DNA of 64,000 nt, from the NCBI GenBank assembly GCA_020721065.1, contig DYNM01000011.1:20327-84326 (forward strand), written 5' to 3'. Shown here one piece after another: positions 26,026 through 36,792 of the stretch. The notes under the pieces are model-generated. The model was not told where the DNA came from and did no database searches. It saw nothing but the letters and a program-made list of their open reading frames with translations. Made by a program: the position numbers and the translations under genes. The DNA comes from Thiocystis violascens (GTDB taxonomy: Bacteria > Pseudomonadota > Gammaproteobacteria > Chromatiales > Chromatiaceae). Within the stretch, counting starts at the first letter, position 1. The number at the start of each line of letters is the position of its first letter.

Positions 26026-27216
26026 TCAGAGACCAGCAGCTTCGCGCAGCATCTCCGCTTTATCTGTCCGTTCCCAAGTAAAGCCCGGTTCGGTGCGCCC
26101 AAAATGACCATACGCCGCCGTATCCTGATATTGAATCAGGTCACGATTGGTTAAATCGAGCATCTGCATGATGCCATACGGACGCAAATCAAAATGAGCG
26201 CGGATCAATTCAATAATTCGTTGTTCATCCACTTTTGCCGTGCCGAACGTATCAATTGAAACCGAAGTGGGTTCGGCAACGCCAATCGCATACGACACCT
26301 GAATCTCGCATTTATCTGCGAGACCTGCAGCGACGATATTTTTCGCCACATAACGCCCGGCATACGCCGCAGAACGATCCACTTTTGAGGGGTCTTTACC
26401 GGAAAACGCGCCGCCACCATGCCGCGCCATGCCGCCATAAGTATCCACAATGATCTTGCGCCCAGTTAATCCGCAATCACCCACCGGACCACCAATCACA
26501 AATTTACCCGTTGGATTGATGTGATAGCGCGTGTTGCTATTGAGCCAGCCGGTGTTAGTTAATACCGGTTTAATAATCTCTTCCATGACGCCTTCATGCA
26601 GATCGCGGTCGCTCACCGTATCGCTGTGTTGTGTGGATAAAACCACCGCTTCAATTGCCACCGGTTTGCCATCGCTATAGCGAATGGTGATCTGTGATTT
26701 CGCATCAGGACGCAGCCAAGGTAAAGCACCGCTTTTGCGTACTTCGGCTTGACGTTTAACTAAACGATGCGCGTAATCAATTGGCGCTGGCATCAATAGA
26801 TCGGTCTCGTTGGTGGCATAACCAAACATCAACCCTTGATCACCAGCGCCCTGCGCTTCTTCAGTCGCCCGATCAACACCTTGATTGATGTCTTTTGATT
26901 GCTCACCGAGTGCAATCAATACGCCGCAATTATTGCCATCAAAGCCACAATCGGAATTGTCATAACCGATCTCTTTTACAACCCGCCGCACGACTTTTTC
27001 ATAGTCGATTTTGAGGTTCGCATCGGTCACGGTAATTTCACCCGCCAGCATGACAAAGCCAGTTTTCACTAGCGTTTCACAGGCGACCCGCGCCTTGGCG
27101 TGATTCGGATCACGTCGATAGATTTCATCAAGAACGGCATCAGAAATCTGATCTGCCATTTTGTCGGGATGACCTTCAGAAACGGATTCGGACGTGAAAA
27201 TGTAATCCTTGCTCAT
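26026..27216 (-). CDS. metK: S-adenosylmethionine synthetase
   Basis: Makes SAM from methionine and ATP. The start at 27216 gives 396 residues beginning [19 protein letters not shown], the canonical N-terminus; the frame is open ten codons upstream but those are unlike MetK. Signatures: [16 protein letters not shown], the P-loop-like [31 protein letters not shown] and the C-terminal [18 protein letters not shown]. No SAM riboswitch or adjacent SAM-cycle gene is seen in the short upstream region. Divergent from a thioredoxin-like gene. Confidence 0.97.
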   Translation of the reverse strand: MSKDYIFTSESVSEGHPDKMADQISDAVLDEIYRRDPNHAKARVACETLVKTGFVMLAGEITVTDANLKIDYEKVVRRVVKEIGYDNSDCGFDGNNCGVLIALGEQSKDINQGVDRATEEAQGAGDQGLMFGYATNETDLLMPAPIDYAHRLVKRQAEVRKSGALPWLRPDAKSQITIRYSDGKPVAIEAVVLSTQHSDTVSDRDLHEGVMEEIIKPVLTNTGWLNSNTRYHINPTGKFVIGGPVGDCGLTGRKIIVDTYGGMARHGGGAFSGKDPSKVDRSAAYAGRYVAKNIVAAGLADKCEIQVSYAIGVAEPTSVSIDTFGTAKVDEQRIIELIRAHFDLRPYGIMQMLDLTNRDLIQYQDTAAYGHFGRTEPGFTWERTDKAEMLREAAGL

Positions 27217-27377
27217 AAGTATTCGGTTGCCTACTCGCAACGCCAACAGGCGCGGTTAATGGTGTGATCTATGATAGCGACTTGCGGAAATGGCGCAAAA
27301 TTTTGAGTGTTGGTCACGTCTCGCATTTCGGTACCATGCGCGGCTTCACTCGCTTCTCAATTCATGCGGAGATGACA

Positions 27378-27935
27378 ATGGCTTCACTCGAAACCCCGAT
27401 TTGTGCGTTTGGACAGTTAGCGCCGGAGTTTGCGCTGCGCGGCGTTGATGGCAAGGTGTGGACGCGAGAGGACTGTCGCGGTGAACGCGGTTTGTTGGTC
27501 ATGTTCATCTGCAATCATTGTCCGTATGTGCAGGCGGTGCGGGAGCGCATCGTCCGCGATGCACGGGAGCTGACGGCGCTCGGCATTGGCTGCGTGGCGA
27601 TTAGCGCCAATGATGCGCTTGATTATCCAGAAGATTCGTTTGAGAACATGCAGCGCATCGCCGCCGAATTCGCCTTTCCCTTCCCATACCTTTATGACGA
27701 AACGCAAGCCGTTGCGCACGCTTATGGCGCAGTCTGCACTCCCGATTTCTTTGGCTATAACGCCGCGCTCGGCTTGCAATATCGCGGTCGGCTCGACGCC
27801 AGCCGCAAAGAAGCTGCTCCGGCTGATGTCCGCCGTGATCTGTTTGCAGCGATGCAGCAGGTGGCGACGACCGGCAGCGGTCCGGCAGAGCAAATCCCCA
27901 GCATCGGCTGCTCCATCAAGTGGCGCAGCACCTGA
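27378..27935 (+). CDS. Thioredoxin-like / AhpC-TSA family protein
   Basis: A 185-residue peroxiredoxin/thioredoxin-fold protein. ATG 27378 is preceded by CGGAG at a good distance; longer reading frames upstream lack support. The N-terminal part fits an AhpC/TSA domain (LAPEFALRGVDGKVWT, LLVMFICNHCPYV), with a CxxC of sequence CNHC at the position of the redox-active cysteines, and a cis-Pro-type VCTPDFFGY. Such proteins are often annotated 'thioredoxin family' and may act as thiol reductases. Divergent from metK. Next gene is tkt after a 361 bp spacer. Confidence 0.85.
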   Translation: MASLETPICAFGQLAPEFALRGVDGKVWTREDCRGERGLLVMFICNHCPYVQAVRERIVRDARELTALGIGCVAISANDALDYPEDSFENMQRIAAEFAFPFPYLYDETQAVAHAYGAVCTPDFFGYNAALGLQYRGRLDASRKEAAPADVRRDLFAAMQQVATTGSGPAEQIPSIGCSIKWRST

Positions 27936-28137
27936 CCGCGCCGTAGCAACCCGCTGGCTGTTGCTGCAATATAAGCAACTGATAAACTACTTTGTGCCCG
28001 TTATCAGATTGTTTGAATTCCGAGCGGCGAGCTTTTAGACCAAAATGAATGCCCTTTGAGCGCGTCGTCATTTCGTACCCGAATCTGTGCAATATGACGC
28101 AGTTGCATCATTTCACCGCCCGTCGTCATAGAAAATT

Positions 28138-28158
28138 CTATTGTGCATTGCACAATAG
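28138..28158. promoter_or_regulatory. Perfect palindrome upstream of tkt, candidate operator
   Basis: CTATTGTGCA-T-TGCACAATAG, ten-base arms around one central base, 139 bp before the tkt ATG. The form is that of a dimeric repressor or activator site; I do not recognise the regulator. The rest of the 361 bp spacer (27936-28296) shows no credible gene; AGGAGG just before 28297 is the tkt ribosome site. Confidence 0.5.
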
Positions 28159-28296
28159 AGTTCTTATAAAAATCAGAATCTTGTGGCGTCAATCGCGTAA
28201 AATTGCATGTTGGTTATTCTGTCGTTTCAAAACGCGCTGCCGGTGGTCACGGTCAGTCAGTTTTGATTTTTTTTCATCACTCTCAGGAGGGGCTTC

Positions 28297-30303
28297 ATGT
28301 CCTCACGCAAAGAACTCGCCAATGCTGTCCGTGCGCTGGCAATGGACGCGGTGCAACAGGCTAATTCCGGTCATCCGGGCGCACCGATGGGCATGGCGGA
28401 CATCGCCGAAGTGTTGTGGAACGATTTTATGCGCCACAACCCGACCAACCCGCAGTGGGCTGATCGTGACCGCTTTGTGCTGTCCAACGGTCACGGCTCC
28501 ATGCTGATTTATGCGCTGCTGCATCTCACCGGCTACGAGTTAAGCCTTGAGGATTTGAAGCAATTTCGCCAGTTGCATTCCAAAACGCCCGGTCATCCCG
28601 AATATGGCTACGCGCCCGGCGTGGAAACCACCACCGGACCGTTGGGGCAGGGCATCACCAACGCCGTCGGCATGGCGCTGGCAGAACACGCGCTGGCCAA
28701 TCAATTCAATAAGCCCGGTCACAGCATCGTTGATCACAACACCTACGTCTTTCTCGGCGACGGCTGTTTGATGGAAGGCATTTCGCATGAAGCCTGCTCG
28801 CTGGCTGGCGCGTTGGGTTTGGGCAAATTGGTTGCGATTTACGACGACAACAACATTTCGATTGACGGCGAAGTGCGCGGTCACGGCAATACGCCCGGCT
28901 GGTTCCTCGATAACACGCCGCAGCGGTTTGAAGCCTACGGCTGGCATGTGATTCCGAAGGTTGACGGGCACGACGCAGCGGCAGTCAAAGCTGCGATTGA
29001 GCAGGCTCGCGCCGTCACCGATAAACCGAGTTTGATTTGCTGCCAGACCATCATCGGTTACGGCTCGCCCAACAAGCAGGGTAAAGAAGAGTGTCACGGC
29101 GCAGCTCTTGGTGATGCTGAAATCGCGTTGACCCGCGCCAACCTCGGCTGGAACCACGCGCCGTTTGTGATTCCAGAGAATGTCGCGCAGGGCTGGGATG
29201 CAAAAGCACGCGGCGCAGCGGCTGAAGCGGCATGGAATGACAAGTTTGCTGCCTACGCTGCCGCTTATCCGGCGGAAGCTGCGGAATTCAAGCGCCGCAT
29301 GGCGGGCGATTTGCCAGCCGATTGGGAAGCCAAAGCTGGCGCGTTCGTGCAAGCAGTGATTGATAAAGGCGAAACCATCGCCTCGCGCAAAGCCTCGCAG
29401 AATGCGTTGAATGGATTTGGTCCATTGCTGCCAGAATTACTCGGCGGCTCTGCGGATTTAGCCGGTTCCAATTTAACGTTATGGAGCGGCTGCAAAGGCG
29501 TTGGTAAAGGCAGCGAGGCTGGCAATTACGTTTATTACGGTGTGCGTGAATTCGGCATGTCGGCAATGATGAATGGTATTTCGCTGCATGGCGGTTTTAT
29601 TCCTTACGGCGCAACCTTTTTAATGTTTTCCGAATACGCCCGCAATGCGTTACGCATGGCTGCGTTAATGAAAGTGCCGTCGATTTTTGTGTACACGCAC
29701 GATTCAATTGGTTTAGGCGAAGATGGCCCAACACATCAACCTGTTGAACAGATTCCAACGCTGCGCATGATTCCAAACATGAGCGTTTGGCGTCCGTGTG
29801 ATGCAGTGGAATCCGCAGTCTCGTGGAAACTCGCAATTGAGCGCAAAACCGGCCCGAGTTGTTTAATTTTCTCGCGGCAAAATTTGGCGCACATGCCACG
29901 CACTGCAACGCAAATTGCTGATATTGCGCGGGGCGGTTATGTATTGCGCGATTGTGCCGGCACACCTGATGCAATCATTATTGCCACCGGTTCGGAAGTG
30001 GAATTGGCAATGAAAGCTGCCGATGCCATGAGCGATAAACAAATCCGCGTGGTATCAATGCCAAATACCAACATCTTTGATGCGCAAGATGCAGCATATA
30101 AAGAAGCCGTATTGCCAAAAGCAGTGACGGCGCGGGTTGCAGTTGAAGCCGCAGTGACTGATGGCTGGTGGAAATATGTTGGTACCCAAGGCGCGATACT
30201 CGGTGTTGATCGCTTTGGTGAATCCGCACCGGCTGGCGCATTATTCAAAGAGTTTGGCTTTACCGTTGAGAATCTGGTCGCCGTTGTAAAAGGCGTGCTC
30301 TAA
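28297..30303 (+). CDS. tkt: Transketolase
   Basis: ThDP enzyme moving two-carbon units in the pentose phosphate or Calvin cycle. The 668-residue protein has normal length. Visible: [36 protein letters not shown], the ThDP motif [18 protein letters not shown] to [23 protein letters not shown], and in the pyrimidine domain [15 protein letters not shown] and [22 protein letters not shown] [19 protein letters not shown]. It leads the cluster tkt-gap-pgk-pyk-fba, as in many autotrophic and heterotrophic proteobacteria. No RuBisCO or phosphoribulokinase is in the window. A terminator-like hairpin follows. Confidence 0.97.
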   Translation: MSSRKELANAVRALAMDAVQQANSGHPGAPMGMADIAEVLWNDFMRHNPTNPQWADRDRFVLSNGHGSMLIYALLHLTGYELSLEDLKQFRQLHSKTPGHPEYGYAPGVETTTGPLGQGITNAVGMALAEHALANQFNKPGHSIVDHNTYVFLGDGCLMEGISHEACSLAGALGLGKLVAIYDDNNISIDGEVRGHGNTPGWFLDNTPQRFEAYGWHVIPKVDGHDAAAVKAAIEQARAVTDKPSLICCQTIIGYGSPNKQGKEECHGAALGDAEIALTRANLGWNHAPFVIPENVAQGWDAKARGAAAEAAWNDKFAAYAAAYPAEAAEFKRRMAGDLPADWEAKAGAFVQAVIDKGETIASRKASQNALNGFGPLLPELLGGSADLAGSNLTLWSGCKGVGKGSEAGNYVYYGVREFGMSAMMNGISLHGGFIPYGATFLMFSEYARNALRMAALMKVPSIFVYTHDSIGLGEDGPTHQPVEQIPTLRMIPNMSVWRPCDAVESAVSWKLAIERKTGPSCLIFSRQNLAHMPRTATQIADIARGGYVLRDCAGTPDAIIIATGSEVELAMKAADAMSDKQIRVVSMPNTNIFDAQDAAYKEAVLPKAVTARVAVEAAVTDGWWKYVGTQGAILGVDRFGESAPAGALFKEFGFTVENLVAVVKGVL

Positions 30304-30325
30304 ATTCCAGACCTCATGTTTATTT

Positions 30326-30366
30326 AATCAATCAAATTTGTTCACGCAAGTTTGATTGATTTTTCA
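30326..30366 (+). terminator. Terminator-like hairpin between tkt and gap
   Basis: AATCAATCAAA (30326-30336) pairs with TTTGATTGATT (30351-30361) and runs into TTTTC then further T-rich sequence. AT-rich stem, so termination may be partial and allow read-through to gap. Confidence 0.6.
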
Positions 30367-30388
30367 TCTGTTTTTTCATTCCATTTAG

Positions 30389-31402
<1,014 letters not shown>

Positions 31403-31419
31403 GTTGTTTGCATAAAAAT

Positions 31420-31465
31420 GAGTAGAGCAGCGATTAAACAGTTAGAGTGTTTTGCTGCTCTGCTC
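31420..31465. other. Hairpin after gap, at the left edge of the inserted gene block
   Basis: GAGTAGAGCAGC (31420-31431) pairs with GCTGCTCTGCTC (31454-31465) with one mismatch. Not followed by a T-run, so either a weak terminator or a stabilising mRNA 3' structure for gap. Confidence 0.45.
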
Positions 31466-31482
31466 GTTCTCTGTAATTAAAC

Positions 31483-31695
31483 ATGAAAATCAAATTTTCA
31501 AGACATGCAGCGCGGCGTGCAAAACTATACGGAATACAGTTATCTGTTGTAGAACAGATCATACGAGAAACCAATCTCATCATTGGCGATCAGGAAATCA
31601 TCAGGCATATTCCCGATATGAATTATCCTGTAAAAATTGTTGTTGCTGTAGAAAATGAACTAATAACAGTCATCACAAATTATCCGCTTAAATAA
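31483..31695 (+). CDS. DUF4258 protein, probable RelE-like toxin
   Basis: A 70-residue basic protein starting MKIKFSRHAARRAKLYGI, which matches the DUF4258 pattern (short strand, then H-A-x-x-R-A-x-x-R/Y) of RelE/ParE-superfamily toxins. VEQIIRETNLIIGDQEIIRHI and the strand KIVVAVENELITVITNY fit the rest of the fold. The partner 13 bp downstream is a DUF2283 protein, a common pairing. First gene of the block between gap and pgk. The toxin role is inferred from family and pairing. Confidence 0.75.
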   Translation: MKIKFSRHAARRAKLYGIQLSVVEQIIRETNLIIGDQEIIRHIPDMNYPVKIVVAVENELITVITNYPLK

Positions 31696-31708
31696 GGGAA
31701 CTTAACTT

Positions 31709-31936
31709 ATGAACGTTCAATATGATCAAGAAGTAGATGCTTTATATTTAAGATTCAGTGATCAAGTACCAGACGGCGTTATTGAAATGGCTGAAGGTGT
31801 CAATCTTGATACGACGGCGGAAGGAAAAATCACTGGCATTGAGATTTTGCAAGCCTCTGAGAAGTTGAATGTTGATACAATACTTTCTTATGTTCTGGAA
31901 CTAGATCAAGGATTCTTTAAGAAAAAAGTTGCGTAA
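31709..31936 (+). CDS. DUF2283 protein, probable antitoxin
   Basis: A 75-residue acidic protein, MNVQYDQEVDALYLRFSD then EMAEGVNLDTTAEGKITGIEIL, the typical DUF2283 layout (Y-D-x-E-x-D-x-L-Y-I/L and G-x-x-x-G-I-E-I/L). Family members often sit next to DUF4258 genes, as here. Ribosome site GGGAAC lies before ATG 31709. The antitoxin role is inferred. Confidence 0.78.
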   Translation: MNVQYDQEVDALYLRFSDQVPDGVIEMAEGVNLDTTAEGKITGIEILQASEKLNVDTILSYVLELDQGFFKKKVA

Positions 31937-31983
31937 AATTTACGTCATTTCACAACGCTAAAAACAACTGGATAAATAAAAAT

Positions 31984-32196
31984 ATGAAAGCAGAACTCAC
32001 TGCAATTGTAGTAAAAGATGGTGATTGGTGGGTAGGGTGGATCGAAGAAATTCCCGGCGCTAATGCGCAAGAACAAAGCAGAGAAGAACTTTTAATTAGT
32101 CTCAAAGCGGCCGCTTTAGATATTGTAGAACTTAATCGCCAAGCAGCCATCAACGCAACAGAAAAAGACTACGAAGAAGTAATTGTTGCAATATGA
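31984..32196 (+). CDS. hicB: HicB-family antitoxin
   Basis: A 70-residue protein with the HicB partial RNase H-like fold: MKAELTAIVVKDGDWWVGWIEEIPGANAQEQ (aromatic strand W-x-x-G-x-x-E-x-P-G-x-x-x-x-G/E-x-T/S), followed by a helix SREELLISLKAAALDIVE. No C-terminal DNA-binding domain is present. The stop overlaps the next start by 4 bp (ATGA), giving an antitoxin-first hicB-hicA order. Confidence 0.82.
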   Translation: MKAELTAIVVKDGDWWVGWIEEIPGANAQEQSREELLISLKAAALDIVELNRQAAINATEKDYEEVIVAI

Positions 32197-32381
32197 AAAG
32201 AAATGTTTTAATTAAGTATTTACTTGCAAATAACTGTCAACTGTTACGAGAAGGCTCTCGACACTCCATTTGGCACAACATACGTACTGGCAACATGACA
32301 GCAGTACCAAGGCATAGTGAAATTAAAGACTTAATGGCACGTAAAATCTGTAAAGATATGGGAATTGAACTGCCAAAATAA
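32193..32381 (+). CDS. hicA: HicA-family mRNA interferase toxin
   Basis: A 62-residue dsRBD-fold toxin: VLIKYLLANNCQLLREGSRHSIWHN carries the G-S-H-x-x-(W/Y) type catalytic His region, and MTAVPRHSEIKDLMARKICKDMGI is the conserved PRH-x-E-(I/L)-x-x-x-x-x-x-x-I-x-x-x-x-G end. Cleaves mRNA when free of HicB. Coupled to hicB at 32193. No transposase or integrase is adjacent. Confidence 0.87.
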   Translation: MKRNVLIKYLLANNCQLLREGSRHSIWHNIRTGNMTAVPRHSEIKDLMARKICKDMGIELPK

Positions 32382-32436
32382 TCAATTTTATTTATTATTT
32401 TGTAGGAAAAAACTTTTTGGTGTAGGTAGAACCATT

Positions 32437-32724
32437 ATGTTAGAGATCAAAAAAGCAGATTACCTTGGTGAGTATAAAATTAATCTTCTGTTCAATAACG
32501 ATAAATCTGGACAGGTCAATCTAAAAGAGTTAATTTTTGGTGATCAAAGAAAAATTTTTTCAACGTTAAAAGTTCTTTCGGCGTTTAAGAATTTCCGCGT
32601 AGAACATGGCACTTTAATTTGGTCTGATGCGCTTGATTTAGCTGTCGAATATCTTTTTTATCTTGCTTTTAAGGATGAACCAGACTTGCAAGAACAGTTC
32701 AAAACGTGGGGTTATATTGCTTGA
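32437..32724 (+). CDS. DUF2442 domain protein
   Basis: A 95-residue protein from ATG 32437 (the upstream in-frame extension is unlike the family). MLEIKKADYLGEYKINLLFNN, then GQVNLKELIFG and a closing VEHGTLIWSDALDLAVEYL, which is the DUF2442 hallmark (G-x-I/L-x-W-x-x-G/A-x-D-x-A/I). Members are often paired with DUF4160 or other small genes in toxin-antitoxin-like loci. Function unknown. Overlaps the methyltransferase gene by up to 19 bp. Confidence 0.78.
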   Translation: MLEIKKADYLGEYKINLLFNNDKSGQVNLKELIFGDQRKIFSTLKVLSAFKNFRVEHGTLIWSDALDLAVEYLFYLAFKDEPDLQEQFKTWGYIA

Positions 32725-33485
32725 ATGTCAGTGAGTCAGTAATAAAATCTTCAGATTTTCAAGATCATTTTCTATGCGGAGATTGCCTCACTGTAATGCA
32801 ATCAATGCCAGATGAATCTGTCGATTTAGTTGTCACTTCGCCGCCGTATAATCTTAAAAATTCAACGGGCAACGGCATGAAAGATGGTCGTGGCGGCAAA
32901 TGGTCAAATGCGAGTCTGATTCATGGTTATTCGCACTATCACGATAATATGCCCCACGATGAATATGCGGCGTGGCAACGCGCCTGTCTTACTGAGATGT
33001 TCCGTTTAATTAAAAATAATGGCGCTATTTTTTACAACCACAAATGGCGCGTGCAAGCAGGTTTGTTGCAAGACAGGCAAGATATTGTTTCCGGCTTTCC
33101 AGTGCGGCAAATTATCATCTGGAAGCGAAAAGGTGGGATCAATTTTAACAAAGGATATTTTTTGCCAACTTACGAAGTGATTTATTTAATCTGTAAACCA
33201 GAGTTTGAACTGGCGCAAGGCGCAAATGCTCAGGGTGACATCTGGGAATTTATGCAAGAAATGAAAAACGAACATCCTGCTCCTTTCCCAGTTGCTTTAA
33301 TTGAAAGAATTATTAATAGCACAAGTGCGCAATTGATTCTTGACCCATTTATGGGCAGCGGTACAACTGCTGTTGCAGCTAAAAAATTAGGTCGAAATTT
33401 TATTGGCATTGAAATTTCTCCAGAATATGTTGAGATTGCTAAAGAAAGGCTTAATGATTCCTTGCGAGTATTAGCATTGTTGTAA
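32706..33485 (+). CDS. Site-specific DNA methyltransferase (beta-class N4/N6, TSPPY)
   Basis: A 259-residue amino-methyltransferase. Motif IV VVTSPPYNL is near residues 42-50 and the SAM-binding motif I LDPFMGSGTTAVAA near 213-226, so the order is IV then I (beta class). FLCGDCLTVM at the N-terminus is the usual lead-in, and NFIGIEISPEYVEIA follows motif I. TSPPY can be N4-cytosine or N6-adenine; the target site is not readable. No standard restriction enzyme is adjacent, but a Uma2-type nuclease gene follows 9 bp later, so it may be an orphan methylase or half of an unusual pair. The start is uncertain: ATG 32706 overlaps the previous gene. Confidence 0.88.
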   Translation: MGLYCLNVSESVIKSSDFQDHFLCGDCLTVMQSMPDESVDLVVTSPPYNLKNSTGNGMKDGRGGKWSNASLIHGYSHYHDNMPHDEYAAWQRACLTEMFRLIKNNGAIFYNHKWRVQAGLLQDRQDIVSGFPVRQIIIWKRKGGINFNKGYFLPTYEVIYLICKPEFELAQGANAQGDIWEFMQEMKNEHPAPFPVALIERIINSTSAQLILDPFMGSGTTAVAAKKLGRNFIGIEISPEYVEIAKERLNDSLRVLALL

Positions 33486-33494
33486 AGGATAAAC

Positions 33495-33974
33495 ATGAAC
33501 TGGGAAGAAATCTGTGAACATCCAAGTCTACAAAATTTGCCTTTCAAAATTGAGACTAACGAGAAAGGTGAAATCATTATGAATGCCGTTAAGGTCATTC
33601 ATTCTCTCTATCAGGGAGAAATCGAATACTTGCTACATTCACTGTTAAAGGGAGGTCGCGCTTTTCCTGAATGTGCAATAAAAACCCGTAAAGGAACCCG
33701 TGTTGCAGATGTTGCTTGGGCTACCACAGAAAGAATCAAAATTATTAAACACGAAACAGAATGCTCTATTGCCCCAGAAATTTGTATTGAAGTTCTTTCA
33801 AACAGTAACACAATTGATGAAATGAATGAAAAAAGATCACTTTATTTTGAAAGCAGCGCACAGGAAGTCTGGTTATGTGTAGACGGAAACATTTATTTTT
33901 ACAATGTTCAAGGTAAAATTGAAAAATCGTCACTTGCTCCTGAGTTTCCGCAACGAATCACTTTTGAAGAATAA
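33495..33974 (+). CDS. Uma2 family (DUF820) endonuclease-fold protein
   Basis: A 159-residue PD-(D/E)xK-fold protein: [31 protein letters not shown] (conserved D of the active site in R-x-P/A-D-V/I), [37 protein letters not shown] (E-V-x-S-x-S/N and the K-x-x-x-Y-x-x-x-G/A-x-x-E-x-W element). The acidic catalytic D and E are present. Uma2 proteins are very common in cyanobacteria and some proteobacteria, and their biological role is unsettled. Placed directly after the methyltransferase, so a modification-restriction partnership is possible but unproven. Abuts the pgk leader. Confidence 0.85.
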   Translation: MNWEEICEHPSLQNLPFKIETNEKGEIIMNAVKVIHSLYQGEIEYLLHSLLKGGRAFPECAIKTRKGTRVADVAWATTERIKIIKHETECSIAPEICIEVLSNSNTIDEMNEKRSLYFESSAQEVWLCVDGNIYFYNVQGKIEKSSLAPEFPQRITFEE

Positions 33975-34057
33975 TGCTAAAGCCATGTGCCAAGCTATTG
34001 CAGGTTTCGCGGATTGCTTTTACAACAACAAGACCATACTTAAGAGGAAATACCATC

Positions 34058-35239
34058 GTGTCATTCATTAAACTCACCGATCTTGATCTGACTGGCAAGC
34101 GTGTTTTGATTCGTTCTGACTTGAATGTGCCTATTAAAAACGGCAAGGTCACTTCCGATGCGCGAATTACTGCATCCATGCCAACTTTTGAGCACTGCAT
34201 TAAAGCCGGTGCGAAGGTGATGGTGATGTCGCATTTAGGTCGTCCAGAAGAAGGTATTTTCTCCGAGGAGAATTCTCTCAAGCCCGTCGCTGAAGAGCTC
34301 GGAGAGAAGATGGGTTGTGAGATTCGTTTAATTGCGGATTATTTAACCCAAGCCCCAGAAGTTGCTGATGGCGAATTGGTATTACTGGATAACGTCCGTT
34401 TTAATAAAGGTGAAGGCAAGGATAATGAGACGCTCGCTAAACAATATGCGGCGTTATGTGATGTATTCGTGATGGATGCGTTTGGTACTGCACATCGTGC
34501 GCAAGCATCAACACACGGTGTAGGTCAATTTGCGCCAGTGGCGTGTGCTGGTCTGTTATTAGCAGAGGAATTGGATGCGTTACAAAAAGCATTAGCAAAT
34601 CCTGCGCGTCCGATGGTAGCGATTGTTGGTGGCTCGAAAGTTTCTACCAAATTGACCGTATTGGAAGCCTTATCAGAAAAGGTCGATCAATTGGTGGTTG
34701 GCGGTGGGATTGCGAATACCTTTTTAGCAGCGGCTGGATTTCCGGTTGGCAAATCATTATGTGAACATGATTTAATTCCAACTGCGCAGGCATTGATGGC
34801 GAAGATGACGGCACGCGGCGCAACAATTCCAATTGCAGTTGATGTGGTGTGTGGCAAGCAATTCAATGAGAATGAACCAGCAATTGCAAAAACTGCTGCT
34901 GAAGTTGTAGATGACGATATGATTTTTGACATCGGTCCGCAATCCGCGCAGGAATTAGCAGACATCATTGCTAAGGCGGGAACGATTGTATGGAATGGAC
35001 CAGTGGGTGTATTTGAGTTCGATCAATTCGGCGCTGGCACGAAAACAGTGTCCATGGCAATTGCGAATGCCGCTGGTTTCAGTTTGGCAGGTGGCGGCGA
35101 TACCATTGCTGCAATTCAGAAGTATGACATCTATGATAAGGTGTCTTATATTTCAACTGCGGGTGGAGCGTTTCTTGAATACTTAGAAGGTAAAACTTTG
35201 CCAGCGGTTGCTATGCTTGAAGCGCGGGCGAAGAATTAA
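34058..35239 (+). CDS. pgk: Phosphoglycerate kinase
   Basis: ATP-forming glycolytic kinase. I start at GTG 34058, preceded by AAGAGGA, giving 393 residues beginning [21 protein letters not shown]; the ATG frame from 33974 adds residues not seen in Pgk and overlaps the preceding gene. Motifs: [62 protein letters not shown], and GGGDTIAAI in the nucleotide site. Follows the inserted TA/methyltransferase block; pyk is 42 bp downstream. Confidence 0.97.
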   Translation: MSFIKLTDLDLTGKRVLIRSDLNVPIKNGKVTSDARITASMPTFEHCIKAGAKVMVMSHLGRPEEGIFSEENSLKPVAEELGEKMGCEIRLIADYLTQAPEVADGELVLLDNVRFNKGEGKDNETLAKQYAALCDVFVMDAFGTAHRAQASTHGVGQFAPVACAGLLLAEELDALQKALANPARPMVAIVGGSKVSTKLTVLEALSEKVDQLVVGGGIANTFLAAAGFPVGKSLCEHDLIPTAQALMAKMTARGATIPIAVDVVCGKQFNENEPAIAKTAAEVVDDDMIFDIGPQSAQELADIIAKAGTIVWNGPVGVFEFDQFGAGTKTVSMAIANAAGFSLAGGGDTIAAIQKYDIYDKVSYISTAGGAFLEYLEGKTLPAVAMLEARAKN

Positions 35240-35252
35240 ATATCAGCGATGT

Positions 35253-35275
35253 ACCGCCGGAATTTCTCCGGCGGT
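35253..35275. other. Hairpin between pgk and pyk
   Basis: ACCGCCGGA (35253-35261) and TCCGGCGGT (35267-35275), a perfect 9 bp stem with a 5 nt loop. No T-run. It lies in the pyk leader just before the start codon, so it could modulate pyk translation or stabilise the upstream message. Confidence 0.55.
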
Positions 35276-35281
35276 TATGAG

Positions 35282-36733
35282 ATGCGTAATATGCCAAGAC
35301 GTACCAAAATTGTTGCCACGCTTGGACCGGCTACCGATGATCCGGTAGTGACGGATCAATTGATTGCTGCTGGAATTGATGTTGTGCGCTTGAATTTGTC
35401 GCACGATAGTTATGAACGTCATCGGCGGCGCGTTGAATTGATGCGAGAGCGGGCGCACGCTGCGCATCAAGAAATTGCGGTATTGCTTGATTTACAAGGT
35501 CCTAAAATTCGGATTGGTCAATTCACTGATGGCAAAATTGAACTGACGACAGGTGATAATTTTGCTATTGATGTGCATTGTCCGATCACTGCGGGCAATC
35601 TCTCCCAAGTGGGGACGACCTATACGAAACTTGCTGATGATGTGAGTTCTGGTGATACGCTATTATTAGATGACGGTGCAATTGCTTTGCAAGTAATCAC
35701 TGTGGTCAACGGTCGGATTGATTGCACCGTATTAGTGGGTGGTCCACTATCCAACAATAAAGGCATCAATAAAAAAGGTGGGGGGTTATCTGCACCCGCT
35801 TTAACTGATAAAGATCGTGAGGATATTCGATTTGCAGCAGAAATTGGTGCTGATTATTTAGCAGTATCATTTGTGCGCAGCAGCGATGATGTGCGATTAG
35901 CGCGTGAATTGTTTTATGCAGCAGGTGGACGCGGTGGCATTGTCGCTAAAATTGAACGAGCAGAGGCGCTCAATCAAATAGATGACATCATCAATGCTTC
36001 TGATGCCATTATGGTAGCGCGAGGTGATTTGGGAGTTGAGATTGGCGATGCTGAATTGCCAGCCGTGCAAAAACACTTGATTAGTCGCGCACGGGCACTC
36101 AATAGTGTGGTCATTACTGCCACACAAATGATGCAATCCATGATTGAGCATCCTATTCCCACACGAGCTGAAGTGTTTGATGTGGCAAATGCGGTATTGG
36201 ATGGCACTGATGCGGTCATGTTATCGGCAGAAAGTTCTATTGGTCGCTATCCAGTGAAGGTTGTGGAAGCATTGCATCGCATTTGTGTGGAAGCGGAAAA
36301 AAATGTTACTCGCTCCGGGCATCGTTTAGATTCCGTATTCGGGCGTGTCGATGAAGCAATTGCGATGGCGGCAATGTATACCGCAAATCATTTGGGCGTT
36401 AAAGCGATTGCAGCATTAACGGAAACTGGTTCTACTGTGAAATGGATGTCGCGTATTCGCTCCGGTATTCCCATTTATGCGATGACGCGCTTTTCACCAA
36501 CTCGGCGTAAAGTGAAGTTATTTCGCGGTGCGTATCCTGTCAGTTTTGATGTTGCCAGCACTGATATTCACGAAGTCAACCGAGAAGTGATTGAGGAATT
36601 AGTGCGACGTGGTACGGTACGAGATGGCGATTTGGTGATTATTACTAAAGGTGATCGTTCTGGTGTTGAAGGGCAAACTAACATTATGAAGATTATGCGT
36701 GTTGGTGAGCATCGCCTTTTGAATGAAGACTGA
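35282..36733 (+). CDS. pyk: Pyruvate kinase
   Basis: Transfers phosphate from PEP to ADP. From ATG 35282 the protein has 483 residues (a Met three codons on, MPRRTKIVATLGPA, is an equally good start). Conserved: TKIVATLGPAT, VRLNLSHDSYERH, LLDLQGPKIRIG, SFVRSSDDV, IVAKIERAEALNQID, MVARGDLGVEI, VITATQMMQSMIEHPIPTRAEVFDVANAVLDGTDAVMLS and the C-terminal EGQTNIMKIMRVG. Placed between pgk and fba in the central-carbon cluster. Confidence 0.96.
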   Translation: MRNMPRRTKIVATLGPATDDPVVTDQLIAAGIDVVRLNLSHDSYERHRRRVELMRERAHAAHQEIAVLLDLQGPKIRIGQFTDGKIELTTGDNFAIDVHCPITAGNLSQVGTTYTKLADDVSSGDTLLLDDGAIALQVITVVNGRIDCTVLVGGPLSNNKGINKKGGGLSAPALTDKDREDIRFAAEIGADYLAVSFVRSSDDVRLARELFYAAGGRGGIVAKIERAEALNQIDDIINASDAIMVARGDLGVEIGDAELPAVQKHLISRARALNSVVITATQMMQSMIEHPIPTRAEVFDVANAVLDGTDAVMLSAESSIGRYPVKVVEALHRICVEAEKNVTRSGHRLDSVFGRVDEAIAMAAMYTANHLGVKAIAALTETGSTVKWMSRIRSGIPIYAMTRFSPTRRKVKLFRGAYPVSFDVASTDIHEVNREVIEELVRRGTVRDGDLVIITKGDRSGVEGQTNIMKIMRVGEHRLLNED

Positions 36734-36792
36734 TGATTAAAAAATATACGATTTACTATTAACAACGATTCATTACAACGAGGAAAAATTGA

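Noticed and set aside
28540..29352. 270-codon minus-strand open frame opposite tkt
   Set aside because: It lies wholly within transketolase, which has full-length family motifs, and the translated frame shows no family signature.
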